64,000 nt of DNA from NCBI RefSeq assembly GCF_003024155.1, contig NZ_CP028136.1:3348001-3412000 (forward strand), read 5' to 3'. A model generated the notes under the pieces. The model was not told the origin of the DNA, ran no database searches, and was given only the letters and a program-made list of their open reading frames with translations. How positions within the stretch are numbered: the first letter of the stretch is position 1; each line of letters opens with the position of its first letter. The position numbers were made by a program, and so were the translations under genes. This document shows positions 25,259 through 33,596 of the stretch, piece by piece. This DNA comes from Christiangramia fulva (GTDB lineage Bacteria; Bacteroidota; Bacteroidia; Flavobacteriales; Flavobacteriaceae).

Positions 25259-26842
25259 CTAATTGGACACAGTTTTAAGGTTCTTTTTTGGACCTAAGTA
25301 GCTCATTGCATTTCTAAAACCTATATAATCTGCACCTAAATCCTGATGGTAAAACCGTCGTTGAGAAGGATCTAACCAATAAGCTCTGTCTTTCCAACTT
25401 CCCCCTTTTACAACCCTTACTTCATTATTGATTAAAGTAGTTCTGTCTAGCACATTTCGAGTGCTTTTAATTTGCTTATCATATAAAGGCGAATCATACA
25501 TCCTCTTTGAAGGACTGTTTATTTTTTGGAAATCCTGATAAAATCGAGTGGATCTTTTATCACCGCTTAAGTAATTCCTATTATCAGCACGAGAATAATT
25601 AATGCGCATATAGGTATCGGAAGAATCTACATTCTTTTTTAAAATTTCACCCGGAAGCTGCATAGCAAAGATTTCTCCTGTAATTAATGTATCATAGGGT
25701 ATTTGCTCATTACTAACTATTTCATAGGAGCCATTTTTCTGAACTTTCTTTTTATATACATTTCCCCTAAAGTAATTAAAATCATTGTAGTTATCCATGA
25801 TGGTTGGCCTATAGACATCTGCTACCCATTCGGCAACATTTCCAGCCATATTATAAAGACCAAAGGCATTTGGAGAAAATGATTTCACCGGAGCTGTAAT
25901 TGCTGCTTCATCTTCATTCCAGCCGGCAATACCGCCATAATCACCATCACCTTGTTTAAAATTGGCCAAATGGCTAGGTCCGTTCCCAGTGAAAAGGTTA
26001 TCTGTAGTCCTGCCATTCCAGGGATACATTTTTCTTCCCTTAAATGAATTGTATTCCCTAATTCCAACGAGACTCTTTGCTGCATATTCCCATTCTGCTT
26101 CTGTGGGTAGCCGGTACTGAGGGTATAATACACCATCGGTTAACGTAGCATAATCAACTTCTTCACCCTGCAGGCTTTTAATCGCTTTAGAAGGTGCATT
26201 AATATAAGTATCAGTATCAAAACTGAATCCTTTGGCATAATCCATTCGCTGTTTATGTTCTAGATAACCTTTCCTGTCCAGCATCAATTCGTTCAATCTA
26301 TCAGTCCTCCATCGACTAAATTCTACTGCCTGAATCCAACTAACACCTACAACAGGATAATCGGAATATGCTGGATGTCTTAAATAATTATTTACAAGAT
26401 GCTCAGCATAGCCAAGCCTATTTCTCCAGACTAAAGTGTCAGGTAACGCACTTTTATAAATATTTTTATATCGAGGATTTTCAGGGGGGAAAACTTTTTT
26501 TAACCAATCAAGATATTCTAGATACATCCGGTTTGTTACCTCCGTTTCATCCATATAAAAAGATCGAACGGTTTGTTGTGTAGGGCCATTATTCCATTCG
26601 TGAAGAGGATCATCTTGCACCCTTCCCATAGTAAAGGTGCCTCCCTCAATATAAACCATTCCTGGCGGCGTTTCCAACGGATCATAATTTTCATTATTAT
26701 ATTGAAAACCTCCATCTTCATCATTAATTTTCCATCCGGTTGCCCTTGAGTCACTTTCGCGTCCACTTAGGGTATTACAGCTAAAAAAAAGAATTGACGA
26801 TGCGGACAAAAAAATTTTCAAAAACAATCTTGACTTAACCAT
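25259..26842 (-). CDS. GldJ/GldK-like SUMF1-domain lipoprotein (paralogue on the island)
   Basis: 527 residues. Lipoprotein signal (ASSILFFSC), then ATGWKINDEDGGFQYNN, which matches the start of the mature GldJ family. The formylglycine-generating enzyme-like (FGE-sulfatase) domain follows: PPGMVYIEGGTFTMG, DETEVTNRMYLEYLDWL, YRLPTEAEWEYAAKSL, AFGLYNMAGNVAEWVADVY and VVKGGSWKDRAYWLDPSQRR. GldJ and GldK are essential parts of the gliding / type IX secretion apparatus; the FGE cysteines are not visible. No other gld gene is near, so this is probably a second copy on mobile DNA. Confidence 0.83.
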   Translation of the reverse strand: MVKSRLFLKIFLSASSILFFSCNTLSGRESDSRATGWKINDEDGGFQYNNENYDPLETPPGMVYIEGGTFTMGRVQDDPLHEWNNGPTQQTVRSFYMDETEVTNRMYLEYLDWLKKVFPPENPRYKNIYKSALPDTLVWRNRLGYAEHLVNNYLRHPAYSDYPVVGVSWIQAVEFSRWRTDRLNELMLDRKGYLEHKQRMDYAKGFSFDTDTYINAPSKAIKSLQGEEVDYATLTDGVLYPQYRLPTEAEWEYAAKSLVGIREYNSFKGRKMYPWNGRTTDNLFTGNGPSHLANFKQGDGDYGGIAGWNEDEAAITAPVKSFSPNAFGLYNMAGNVAEWVADVYRPTIMDNYNDFNYFRGNVYKKKVQKNGSYEIVSNEQIPYDTLITGEIFAMQLPGEILKKNVDSSDTYMRINYSRADNRNYLSGDKRSTRFYQDFQKINSPSKRMYDSPLYDKQIKSTRNVLDRTTLINNEVRVVKGGSWKDRAYWLDPSQRRFYHQDLGADYIGFRNAMSYLGPKKNLKTVSN

Positions 26843-27095
26843 ACCTTTTTATTATAAGAAAAAGGAATTTTCGAGAATTGATGTTAATTCTTTTTCAAAT
26901 AAAATTTAAAAATTGTAAAAGAAGCGTAGATTGAAGGACAAAAAAGATGAATTTAATTTTATTTATCTGGTTGGAATCCTCCTCATTGTTTGTTTTCAAA
27001 GATTAGGAGGTTGGTGTAATATTATTTCCCTAGCATAAAAAAAATGAAATTTTGACGCCTTTAGTTGCTCCTCTTCATAATTCTGGTTTAATAAT

Positions 27096-28301
27096 TTAGA
27101 AGTTCAAAACACTATTTAAAGCCTTATCCGTTTCCTGGGTCATAAAATTTGATTGGTACATCATAGTCGTTGTAACAGAAGAATGGCGATACAATTTTTG
27201 AAGCATCTGGATAGGAATTTTATCTCCTGAAATATTTCCAAAGCTGTGCCGCGCAATATGCATAGTCAGCTTTTTATCAATTTCTAGTTGTTTAGCTATT
27301 CGGCCCAATTGCCGGTTGAAATTTCGGGTGATGGTTTTAATTCTAATCCTAACAAGAATGTCATCTGTAAGATCAACTCCTCTTAATTCAGGAAAAACAA
27401 GTTCACTTTCTTCGCTTCTAACCTTTTTATAGGATTCCAGAATCTCCTGTGCTTTGATTGGAATTTGAAGGGAGACTAATTTGTCATTCTTCTTCATACG
27501 GTAATACAGCCTTCCATCTTTTAAATCAGTCCATTTCAACTGGATAATGTCAGTAATACGAACCCCAGCAAAATAAAAGCTCAGCAACCAAACGTTAAGT
27601 GTATGCCGATTAGCCTCATTTAAACCTGTGGCATTCTCTAATTTTCTAAGTTCCTCAACTGTTAGTCCTATTTTTTTAGCTTCAGGAATTTTGATTTGAT
27701 ATTTCCCCTTTCCGAATGGATAATCATTTCGATCCGCCTTATTCGCTGATAATGCTAGATTATATATAGCTCTAATACAGATCATAAAATTGACCACAGT
27801 TCTTTTTGCCCTATGCTTTTTGAATTGAAGATAAGAAGCAAAACTCTTTAGCAATGGAACATCGATCTCATGAAATTCAATTCCGTTCCCGGCAAAATTT
27901 AAAAATTGCTCTACTCTGTTCTTCTCGGTTTTATATTGATTTATCTTTTTCCTGGATTTTATATTATTTAAATAAATAGCTGCCATGCTTTTAAAGTCAC
28001 TATTATTTTCCCTCCTGATAGCCTCCTTAAGCTTTCCTACCGATAATTTTCTTTTAATTGATTCATTCTCAAGAAGCTTTTCATTTGCTTCATGTAATTT
28101 GCTTAAAATGAGATGGTTTAACCTCAATGCATTTGGATGAGATTTTTTTACACGAGACCTCCTTTCATCCCAGTACAACTTTTCAATATATTGACCAGTA
28201 TATAAGTAGGTCGTGCGCCTATTCCGGGTAATTCGAATTGCGATTGGAAATTCACCTGATTTGTTCGATTTTTTACGGAGAGTAGCACTTATAGAAGACA
28301 T
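27096..28301 (-). CDS. Tyrosine recombinase / integrase of the island
   Basis: 401 residues from the ATG at 28301 (MSSISATLRKKSNKSGEFPI); an earlier in-frame ATG at 28364 would translate the GTACAACAT repeats and is rejected. N-terminal arm-binding domain (to about 90), SAM-like core-binding domain (100-190), then the catalytic domain with R248 (FAGVRITDI), H348-x-x-R351 (HIARHSF), H373 (LYRHSS) and the nucleophile Y382. The gene reads inward from the right island end, 167 bases from attR, as expected for a gene that integrates the element at tRNA-Met. Confidence 0.93.
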   Translation of the reverse strand: MSSISATLRKKSNKSGEFPIAIRITRNRRTTYLYTGQYIEKLYWDERRSRVKKSHPNALRLNHLILSKLHEANEKLLENESIKRKLSVGKLKEAIRRENNSDFKSMAAIYLNNIKSRKKINQYKTEKNRVEQFLNFAGNGIEFHEIDVPLLKSFASYLQFKKHRAKRTVVNFMICIRAIYNLALSANKADRNDYPFGKGKYQIKIPEAKKIGLTVEELRKLENATGLNEANRHTLNVWLLSFYFAGVRITDIIQLKWTDLKDGRLYYRMKKNDKLVSLQIPIKAQEILESYKKVRSEESELVFPELRGVDLTDDILVRIRIKTITRNFNRQLGRIAKQLEIDKKLTMHIARHSFGNISGDKIPIQMLQKLYRHSSVTTTMMYQSNFMTQETDKALNSVLNF

Positions 28302-28344
28302 ATATTTTTTATAAATTATCCTCTCTAAATTTACCAAAATTTGG

Positions 28345-28364
28345 GTACAACATAGGTACAACAT
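28345..28364 (+). repeat. Paired 9-bp direct repeat (likely integrase arm site), right
   Basis: GTACAACAT at 28345-28353 and 28356-28364, identical to the pair at the left end of the island. Lies between the integrase start and attR, and may also affect integrase transcription. Confidence 0.6.
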
Positions 28365-28468
28365 TTGGCCATTTTGCTTGATATTTAATGAATGTAAGTA
28401 AAATTAAATTTGATTCAATTAATTGATTTTGTGTTAATTACACTGTTTTTATAACACTCTTTTGATTT

Positions 28469-28511
28469 TTCATAACCCGGAGGTCCCGAGTTCAAATCTC
28501 GGTCTCGCTAC
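28469..28511 (+). repeat. attR: 43-bp copy of the tRNA-Met 3' end
   Basis: Identical to 16132-16174. Only the 3' part of a tRNA is present (no D arm, no acceptor 5' strand), so this is not a gene but the right junction of the island. Confidence 0.9.
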
Positions 28512-28521
28512 AAGTAAAATC

Positions 28522-28556
28522 AAGGCTTTCGAGAAATCGAGAGCCTTTTGTTTTTT
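28522..28556 (+). terminator. Hairpin next to attR
   Basis: 11-bp stem with GAAA tetraloop (AAGGCTTTCGA / TCGAGAGCCTT, one G-T pair) and a T-rich tail. It takes the same position relative to the tRNA end as 16185-16215 and may be the tRNA terminator of the neighbouring element or of the original chromosome. Confidence 0.7.
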
Positions 28557-28562
28557 CATCTA

Positions 28563-28582
28563 GTACAGAATAAGTACAGAAT
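28563..28582 (+). repeat. Paired 9-bp repeat outside the island (GTACAGAAT)
   Basis: GTACAGAAT at 28563-28571 and 28574-28582, again with 11-base period and 52 bases past the tRNA repeat. Related to, but different from, GTACAACAT. It suggests the left end of a second element of the same integrase type. Confidence 0.5.
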
Positions 28583-29112
28583 CTCATTTTTTTTAATAAA
28601 TAAATAAGAGCCATATAGAAAATCTCCGTTTGATATCAATTGAAACGGAATTTTATATTTATTCCGGAAATTAACTCTAGAAAGTAACCATTAATTTTCC
28701 ATCGTTAATAAGATTCAAAATTTTAGTAATTAAGATCCAATCTTGAATCACTGCCCATTACTTCCCTGGAATAGCTCAGCATGCCTGAAACCTGATAGCT
28801 ATGAAATACATCCTCTTCCCTATCGTAAAAAGTTCTTATATATATCCCTTAGAGATGTAGCTTTAAAAAATTCCTAAAAGTAAAGCAGTGAAGAAATGCG
28901 AAACGTTAGATTCTTGAAATAATCACACAAAATAAAAAATCAGGGTGCAAACATAGCCTATAACAATGAATTACACCCATTAATTAGAGTGAAAGAGCTT
29001 TTTAAAGGAAGGGTGAATTACATGTAATTGGAGCTATTATTTTAAGGCTATTAGGATAATTGTCTAAAAGGAGTCATCATTTAAAGGAATGCTATAAAGC
29101 ATAGTAACTCAT
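28583..29112. other. Gene-free A/T-rich stretch
   Basis: 530 bases without a credible frame on either strand. One short inverted repeat, TCCGTTT / AAACGGA, lies near 28630-28650. It ends at the hsdR stop. Probably non-coding junction DNA of a mobile element. Confidence 0.5.
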
Positions 29113-32100
29113 TTACACCGTTCTATTCTTCTTAAAATTCTCCGCTTGTTCAAATATTTCTTCATAAACTTCATCTCGCTCTACCGGTGGATAACCGTGT
29201 TCATCGAGTAATAAAATTAGCCCCACTTTTAAGGCAGATTTAATGTCGTTTCTTTTGCTCCAGTCCGGGAATTTCGCCTGTTCGTCCACTAAATCTTTTA
29301 TAGCTTTTGAAAGCTCGATGAGCTTATTTTCGGGATATTGAAAATCATACTTTACACAGAGCTCTCTTAAAATATCATAGAAAGCTTTTTCTTCAAAATC
29401 AATTCCCAACTTTTCCCCGGCCGAAAACTCTTTTTGTACCTGCCAGATTAGGTCTGTGAGCTGCTCTGCCATCTCTTCGTAGACCTCTCCGCGTAACACA
29501 TCACCTTTTCTCTCATTGTATCGTGAGACGAGGCCTTCCATCTTTTTAGAAAAATCTACTCCTTTTACCTTGTTCACTTTTTTAATCTCTCCAATAGCCC
29601 TGGCCAGTAAGTGCTGTAAAAGTTTGATTTTAGTATTGGGCAATTTGATCTTATCGATTTTTGCCAGATAATCCTCATCAAATATATCCTGCTGACTATT
29701 GGTTTGATCACCCATTTTAAAGATTTCCTCCACGCCTTCACTTGCCAAAGCATTTTTAATCATTTCCCTTACTTTGGCATTCATCTGGGCGGTATCCGGT
29801 GCATTTCCCCTGGTGAGCTTAAAGACTATAGACTTTACAGCTAAATAAAAATGAGTATAATCCCGTTCTTGTTGGGTTAATTTCTCACTTCCAGCACAAA
29901 TATCATAGGCGGCTTTCAGGCGTTTCACCAAATCCATAAAGCGTGTTTCCAGCTCCTTAGTTTGCTGCACGTATTCAACGGCCTGGTTCAGGTTGTTTAG
30001 CTGGCTTAAAGGATCTCCATGGAAATAATCGGTACTATCGAATTTGTGAAAAATCCTGGCCAGTAAATCCAGGTGGTCCCTAACTATCTTCAGGGACTTT
30101 TCAATATCTTCGAAATTCTGACGCTCACCCTTATTGTATTTGGCAAGAGCTAAGTTCATTTGTTTCTTAATACCAATATAATCTACTACCAGTCCTTTGT
30201 TTTTGCCCTGGAATTTCCGGTTTACCCGGGAAATCGTCTGGATAAGGTTATGTTGCTGGATGGGCTTATCGATATAGATACTATCCAGAAACGGCACATC
30301 AAAGCCTGTGAGCCACATATCGACGACAATGGCAATTTTAAAATTCGATTTCTCATTTTTAAATTGACGGTCCAGCTCTTTCCGGTACTCTTTTGTTCCT
30401 AAAAGATCATACATTTCTTTTGGATCGTCTTTTCCCCTTGTCATGATCATCTTTATCCGCTCAATAGGCTTGAGTTGCTTCCAGTCTTTTTCAGTTAAAT
30501 CGGCACCTTCTTCTGCCTTTCTAATCTTTGCCCATTCCGGTCTTAATTCGATGATGTTCTTATAAAGCTCGTAAGCTATTTCACGACTGCTACAAACAAA
30601 AATTGCTTTTCCTTTTACGGTAGCACCTTCCTCTAGTCTTTTTTCATAATGATTGACAAAATCTTCTGCTATGGCCTGTAAACGATCCGGATCACTCAAA
30701 ATGGCATTAATGTTAGCCGACTGTTTTTTACTCTCTTCTACCTGGTACTCATTCGCACCTTCTTCCTCAGCTACCCGGTAATATTCCTCAATTTTCTTTA
30801 ATTCCCTGTTCTCAAGGGCCACTTTCGCTGCCCTACCTTCATATACAATACGTACTGTAATTTCATCTATTACAGATTCTGTCATTGTATATTCATCTAC
30901 CACCTTCCCAAATACATCTAAAGTAGCATCGATTGGCGTCCCGGTAAAACCTACAAAAGTAGCATTAGGCAAAGAATCGTGAAGGTACTTAGCAAAGCCA
31001 AAAGTTTTCTGTACCCCTTTTTCTGTGATTTTTATTTTCTGGTCAAGATTGGTCTGGCTCCGGTGAGCTTCATCAGATATACAAATAACATTGCTTCTAT
31101 TCGTAAGTAACTCGGTATCTTCTGTAAACTTATGTATAGTGGTAAGGAACACGCCTCCACTTTCCCTTCCTCTAATCCGTTTGCGTAAGTCTGCACGGCT
31201 TTCTGCACTGACGATAGCATCATCCCCAATAAAGGCTTTGGCATTGGTAAATTGGCCTGTAAGCTGATCATCCAAATCGGTTCGATCAGTAATCAAAATA
31301 ATAGTAGGACTTTCAAAATGATCACTTCTCATTAAAAGCCGGGTTAGGAAAAGCATTGTAAAACTTTTACCGGAACCAGTTGCTCCAAAATAGGTGCCTC
31401 CTTTTCCGTTTCCGTTAGGTTTTTGGACTTTCTGAATATTTTCAAATAGAGCCCTGGCCGCATAATACTGGGGATAGCGGCACACGATCTTTTCGTCTTT
31501 CTTGGAACTGTCCGGTAAATAAATAAAGTTTTTAATGATGTCCCGCAGCCTGTTTTGATGCAACATTCCCTGGATAAGGGTGAACATACTATCGATACCA
31601 TCAACTTCCTTTGCCAATCCTGCGATCCTGCGCCAGGCATAAAAGAATTCATAAGGCGCAAAAAATGAACCTGCTTTGGTATTTACACCATCACTAATTA
31701 CACAAAATGCATTGTATTTAAAAAGTTCAGGTATGTCCCTTTGGTAACGCACTGTTAATTGAATATAGGCGTCATAAATGGTGGTATTTTCCTGAATCGC
31801 CGTTTTGAATTCGAAAACAACTACCGGAATTCCATTAATATAAAGAATCCCGTCAGGAATACGTTTTTGGGTTCCGGTAATTTCCAGCTGATTAACGAAC
31901 TTATAAGTATTTTGGTTGTCTTCTGAATAATCAATTAAATAGATCCAGATATCTTTTTGAGAACGGTCTTCCCGCTTTAGCGAAAAACCATCAGAAAGCA
32001 TTTGCATAAATTCTTTGTTGCTTTCATAGAGGTCTGATGCCGGAAGAGTTTTAAGTCTAAGAATAATGGAATCTATTTCATTTTTAGTAATCCCGTTTTT

Positions 32101-32253
32101 CCGGTACCTTGTCAATAGAAATTCCCGAAGATCACTTTCAATGAGCACTTCATCTTCCTTTCGTGAGATAGTGCCTCCTAATTTATGCTTATAATCTTCT
32201 TGTTCCAGCTGGTTGGCAAAAACGCTTTCCAGTTGTGCTTCGGTAAATTTCAT
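29113..32253 (-). CDS. hsdR: Type I restriction enzyme, R subunit
   Basis: 1046 residues, typical size. N-terminal PD-(D/E)xK nuclease (PDGILYINGIPVVVFEFKTA), then the SF2 translocase: Walker A GATGSGKSFTMLFLTRLL, motif II CISDEAHRSQ, motif III FTGTPID, motif VI QTISRVNRKFQGKNKG, and a long helical C-terminal domain that binds the methylase core. It cuts unmethylated DNA after ATP-driven translocation. Last gene of a five-gene minus-strand operon; 4-base overlap with the AlbA-type gene upstream. Confidence 0.96.
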   Translation of the reverse strand: MKFTEAQLESVFANQLEQEDYKHKLGGTISRKEDEVLIESDLREFLLTRYRKNGITKNEIDSIILRLKTLPASDLYESNKEFMQMLSDGFSLKREDRSQKDIWIYLIDYSEDNQNTYKFVNQLEITGTQKRIPDGILYINGIPVVVFEFKTAIQENTTIYDAYIQLTVRYQRDIPELFKYNAFCVISDGVNTKAGSFFAPYEFFYAWRRIAGLAKEVDGIDSMFTLIQGMLHQNRLRDIIKNFIYLPDSSKKDEKIVCRYPQYYAARALFENIQKVQKPNGNGKGGTYFGATGSGKSFTMLFLTRLLMRSDHFESPTIILITDRTDLDDQLTGQFTNAKAFIGDDAIVSAESRADLRKRIRGRESGGVFLTTIHKFTEDTELLTNRSNVICISDEAHRSQTNLDQKIKITEKGVQKTFGFAKYLHDSLPNATFVGFTGTPIDATLDVFGKVVDEYTMTESVIDEITVRIVYEGRAAKVALENRELKKIEEYYRVAEEEGANEYQVEESKKQSANINAILSDPDRLQAIAEDFVNHYEKRLEEGATVKGKAIFVCSSREIAYELYKNIIELRPEWAKIRKAEEGADLTEKDWKQLKPIERIKMIMTRGKDDPKEMYDLLGTKEYRKELDRQFKNEKSNFKIAIVVDMWLTGFDVPFLDSIYIDKPIQQHNLIQTISRVNRKFQGKNKGLVVDYIGIKKQMNLALAKYNKGERQNFEDIEKSLKIVRDHLDLLARIFHKFDSTDYFHGDPLSQLNNLNQAVEYVQQTKELETRFMDLVKRLKAAYDICAGSEKLTQQERDYTHFYLAVKSIVFKLTRGNAPDTAQMNAKVREMIKNALASEGVEEIFKMGDQTNSQQDIFDEDYLAKIDKIKLPNTKIKLLQHLLARAIGEIKKVNKVKGVDFSKKMEGLVSRYNERKGDVLRGEVYEEMAEQLTDLIWQVQKEFSAGEKLGIDFEEKAFYDILRELCVKYDFQYPENKLIELSKAIKDLVDEQAKFPDWSKRNDIKSALKVGLILLLDEHGYPPVERDEVYEEIFEQAENFKKNRTV

Positions 32254-33593
32254 TCCTGTCTGGCTTTTCTTCCCTTCTCAGTTAACCTATACTTCTGTTT
32301 ACTGCTTTTGGGTTTGTCCGGTATTGTTAATTCTACAAAACCCTCTTCTAAGGCGGGGTTTAAATAATTAATTCTAAAGTTTTTCCTATCCGAAAGCCCT
32401 AAGGAGTTTTGCAATTCGGTTCTACTGACTTCGCCGTTAATGACGTTTAAAAGTTCTTGTACTTGGGGGGTGACTTGCGGGGTAACTTGGGGGGAGACTT
32501 GCGGGGTCTCCCTATAAACATCATCTGCCGCAGGAAATATCATCCGGAGGAAATTATCAGAAAAACGGAAACATTCTTTGCTGTACGATTCCAGTATTCT
32601 GGGAATTCCCGAACCTAATTGCTCTACCAGGTCCAGATCTTTATAAATACGCATCAGCTCCTTGTTCCGGGGAATTGAAAAGCCTTCGAAAAACTCATTT
32701 TTACTTAAGCCATCAGGTAAAGAACCTGCGGAAGTTATTTCGATGCGATCATTAAAGATCTCAAATTTTGGTGCTATTTCGCGGGTATAGTCATTATGGA
32801 CAAAGGCATTTATAATTGCTTCCCTAAGTGCAATGGCATTCCATAGACGATGTTCCTTTCGTTCTTTCTGAGTTATTTGTGTGATGGTGCGGTTTTCCAG
32901 GCTTATTTTATCCAGTACACTCTTAGTAGCTTTCACAAGGGAACAATAACCGTATTCGTTGCTTTCCATTAAATCTACTCGCGTGTCACCCTTATATTTT
33001 GCGACCTTTACGGAAAGGTTATTTTCATCGGCCAGCAAATAAGCGGCGTAATTCAAATCACCCTCGATGGTTGTAAGCTCTAAATTCTTCCTGAACTGTT
33101 TATTAAGGGGTTTTTGTTTTTCCTGGTAATAAATATGAAGCTGCTCAAAGTTTAGATCCTGGCGATGGGCTTTTATTTTCCCTATGGAATTCCGGGTACG
33201 AGAGGCAAAAAGTTCCTCAATTTGTTTCTGCGACATCGGTTCTGCAGCAGAACCCAGGCGTATAAAACAGCCTTTTTCACTCATCCCGTATTTTTTGAGA
33301 TGGTATGGTTTCTCAGAACCGCTGGCTACAATAATCTTTAAAATTTCTTTCCCATCCCTTTCTTCGCTTACAATATCAAACAGTCCGAGGGCTGAAGGAC
33401 GAATGTTGTTTTTTAACCGGTCTTTTATTTTTAACTGGTTGCTATCGGCATCCTGAACGCCAACTGTCCTACCTTCTTTATCTATGCCTATATAAATTAT
33501 GCCACCTTCTCTGTAATTCAAAAAAGCCACAACTTCTTTCTCCAGTCCTTCGGAAAGTTCACGCTTATATTCTATACGATTGGTTTCGGACAT
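32250..33593 (-). CDS. AlbA_2/Schlafen-type DNA-binding ATP-binding protein
   Basis: 447 residues. N-terminal AlbA_2 domain (EGLEKEVVAFLNYREGGIIYIGIDKEGRTVGV), a central part with HATPase-like ALREAIINAFVHNDYTREIAPKFEI and EQLGSGIPRILESY, and a C-terminal winged helix (VNGEVSRTELQNSLGLSDRKNFRINYL). Between them stands a tandem PQVT repeat (see repeat at 32457-32507). Proteins of this family sit in many type I restriction loci and are usually taken as regulators; its exact act here is unknown. Overlaps hsdR by 4 bases and follows the NTPase gene by 3. Confidence 0.85.
   Translation of the reverse strand: MSETNRIEYKRELSEGLEKEVVAFLNYREGGIIYIGIDKEGRTVGVQDADSNQLKIKDRLKNNIRPSALGLFDIVSEERDGKEILKIIVASGSEKPYHLKKYGMSEKGCFIRLGSAAEPMSQKQIEELFASRTRNSIGKIKAHRQDLNFEQLHIYYQEKQKPLNKQFRKNLELTTIEGDLNYAAYLLADENNLSVKVAKYKGDTRVDLMESNEYGYCSLVKATKSVLDKISLENRTITQITQKERKEHRLWNAIALREAIINAFVHNDYTREIAPKFEIFNDRIEITSAGSLPDGLSKNEFFEGFSIPRNKELMRIYKDLDLVEQLGSGIPRILESYSKECFRFSDNFLRMIFPAADDVYRETPQVSPQVTPQVTPQVQELLNVINGEVSRTELQNSLGLSDRKNFRINYLNPALEEGFVELTIPDKPKSSKQKYRLTEKGRKARQE
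32457..32507 (-). repeat. 12-bp tandem repeat encoding PQVT units
   Basis: About four units of a 12-bp sequence (sense TCACCCCGCAAG-like) encode SPQVTPQVTPQVQ in the AlbA-type gene. Units differ slightly (acttgggg, acttgcgg). In-frame unit changes would alter linker length without breaking the gene. Confidence 0.7.
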
Positions 33594-33596
33594 TTT

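Noticed and set aside
28302-28364. Longer integrase start at 28364
   Set aside because: The extra 21 residues would be translated from the GTACAACAT repeat region and do not resemble the family start; ATG at 28301 does.
28469-28511. Second tRNA-Met gene
   Set aside because: Only the 3' part from the anticodon loop is present; no D arm and no acceptor 5' strand. It is an att repeat.
32457-32507. CRISPR or intergenic tandem array
   Set aside because: The repeat is inside a coding frame and gives PQVT units.
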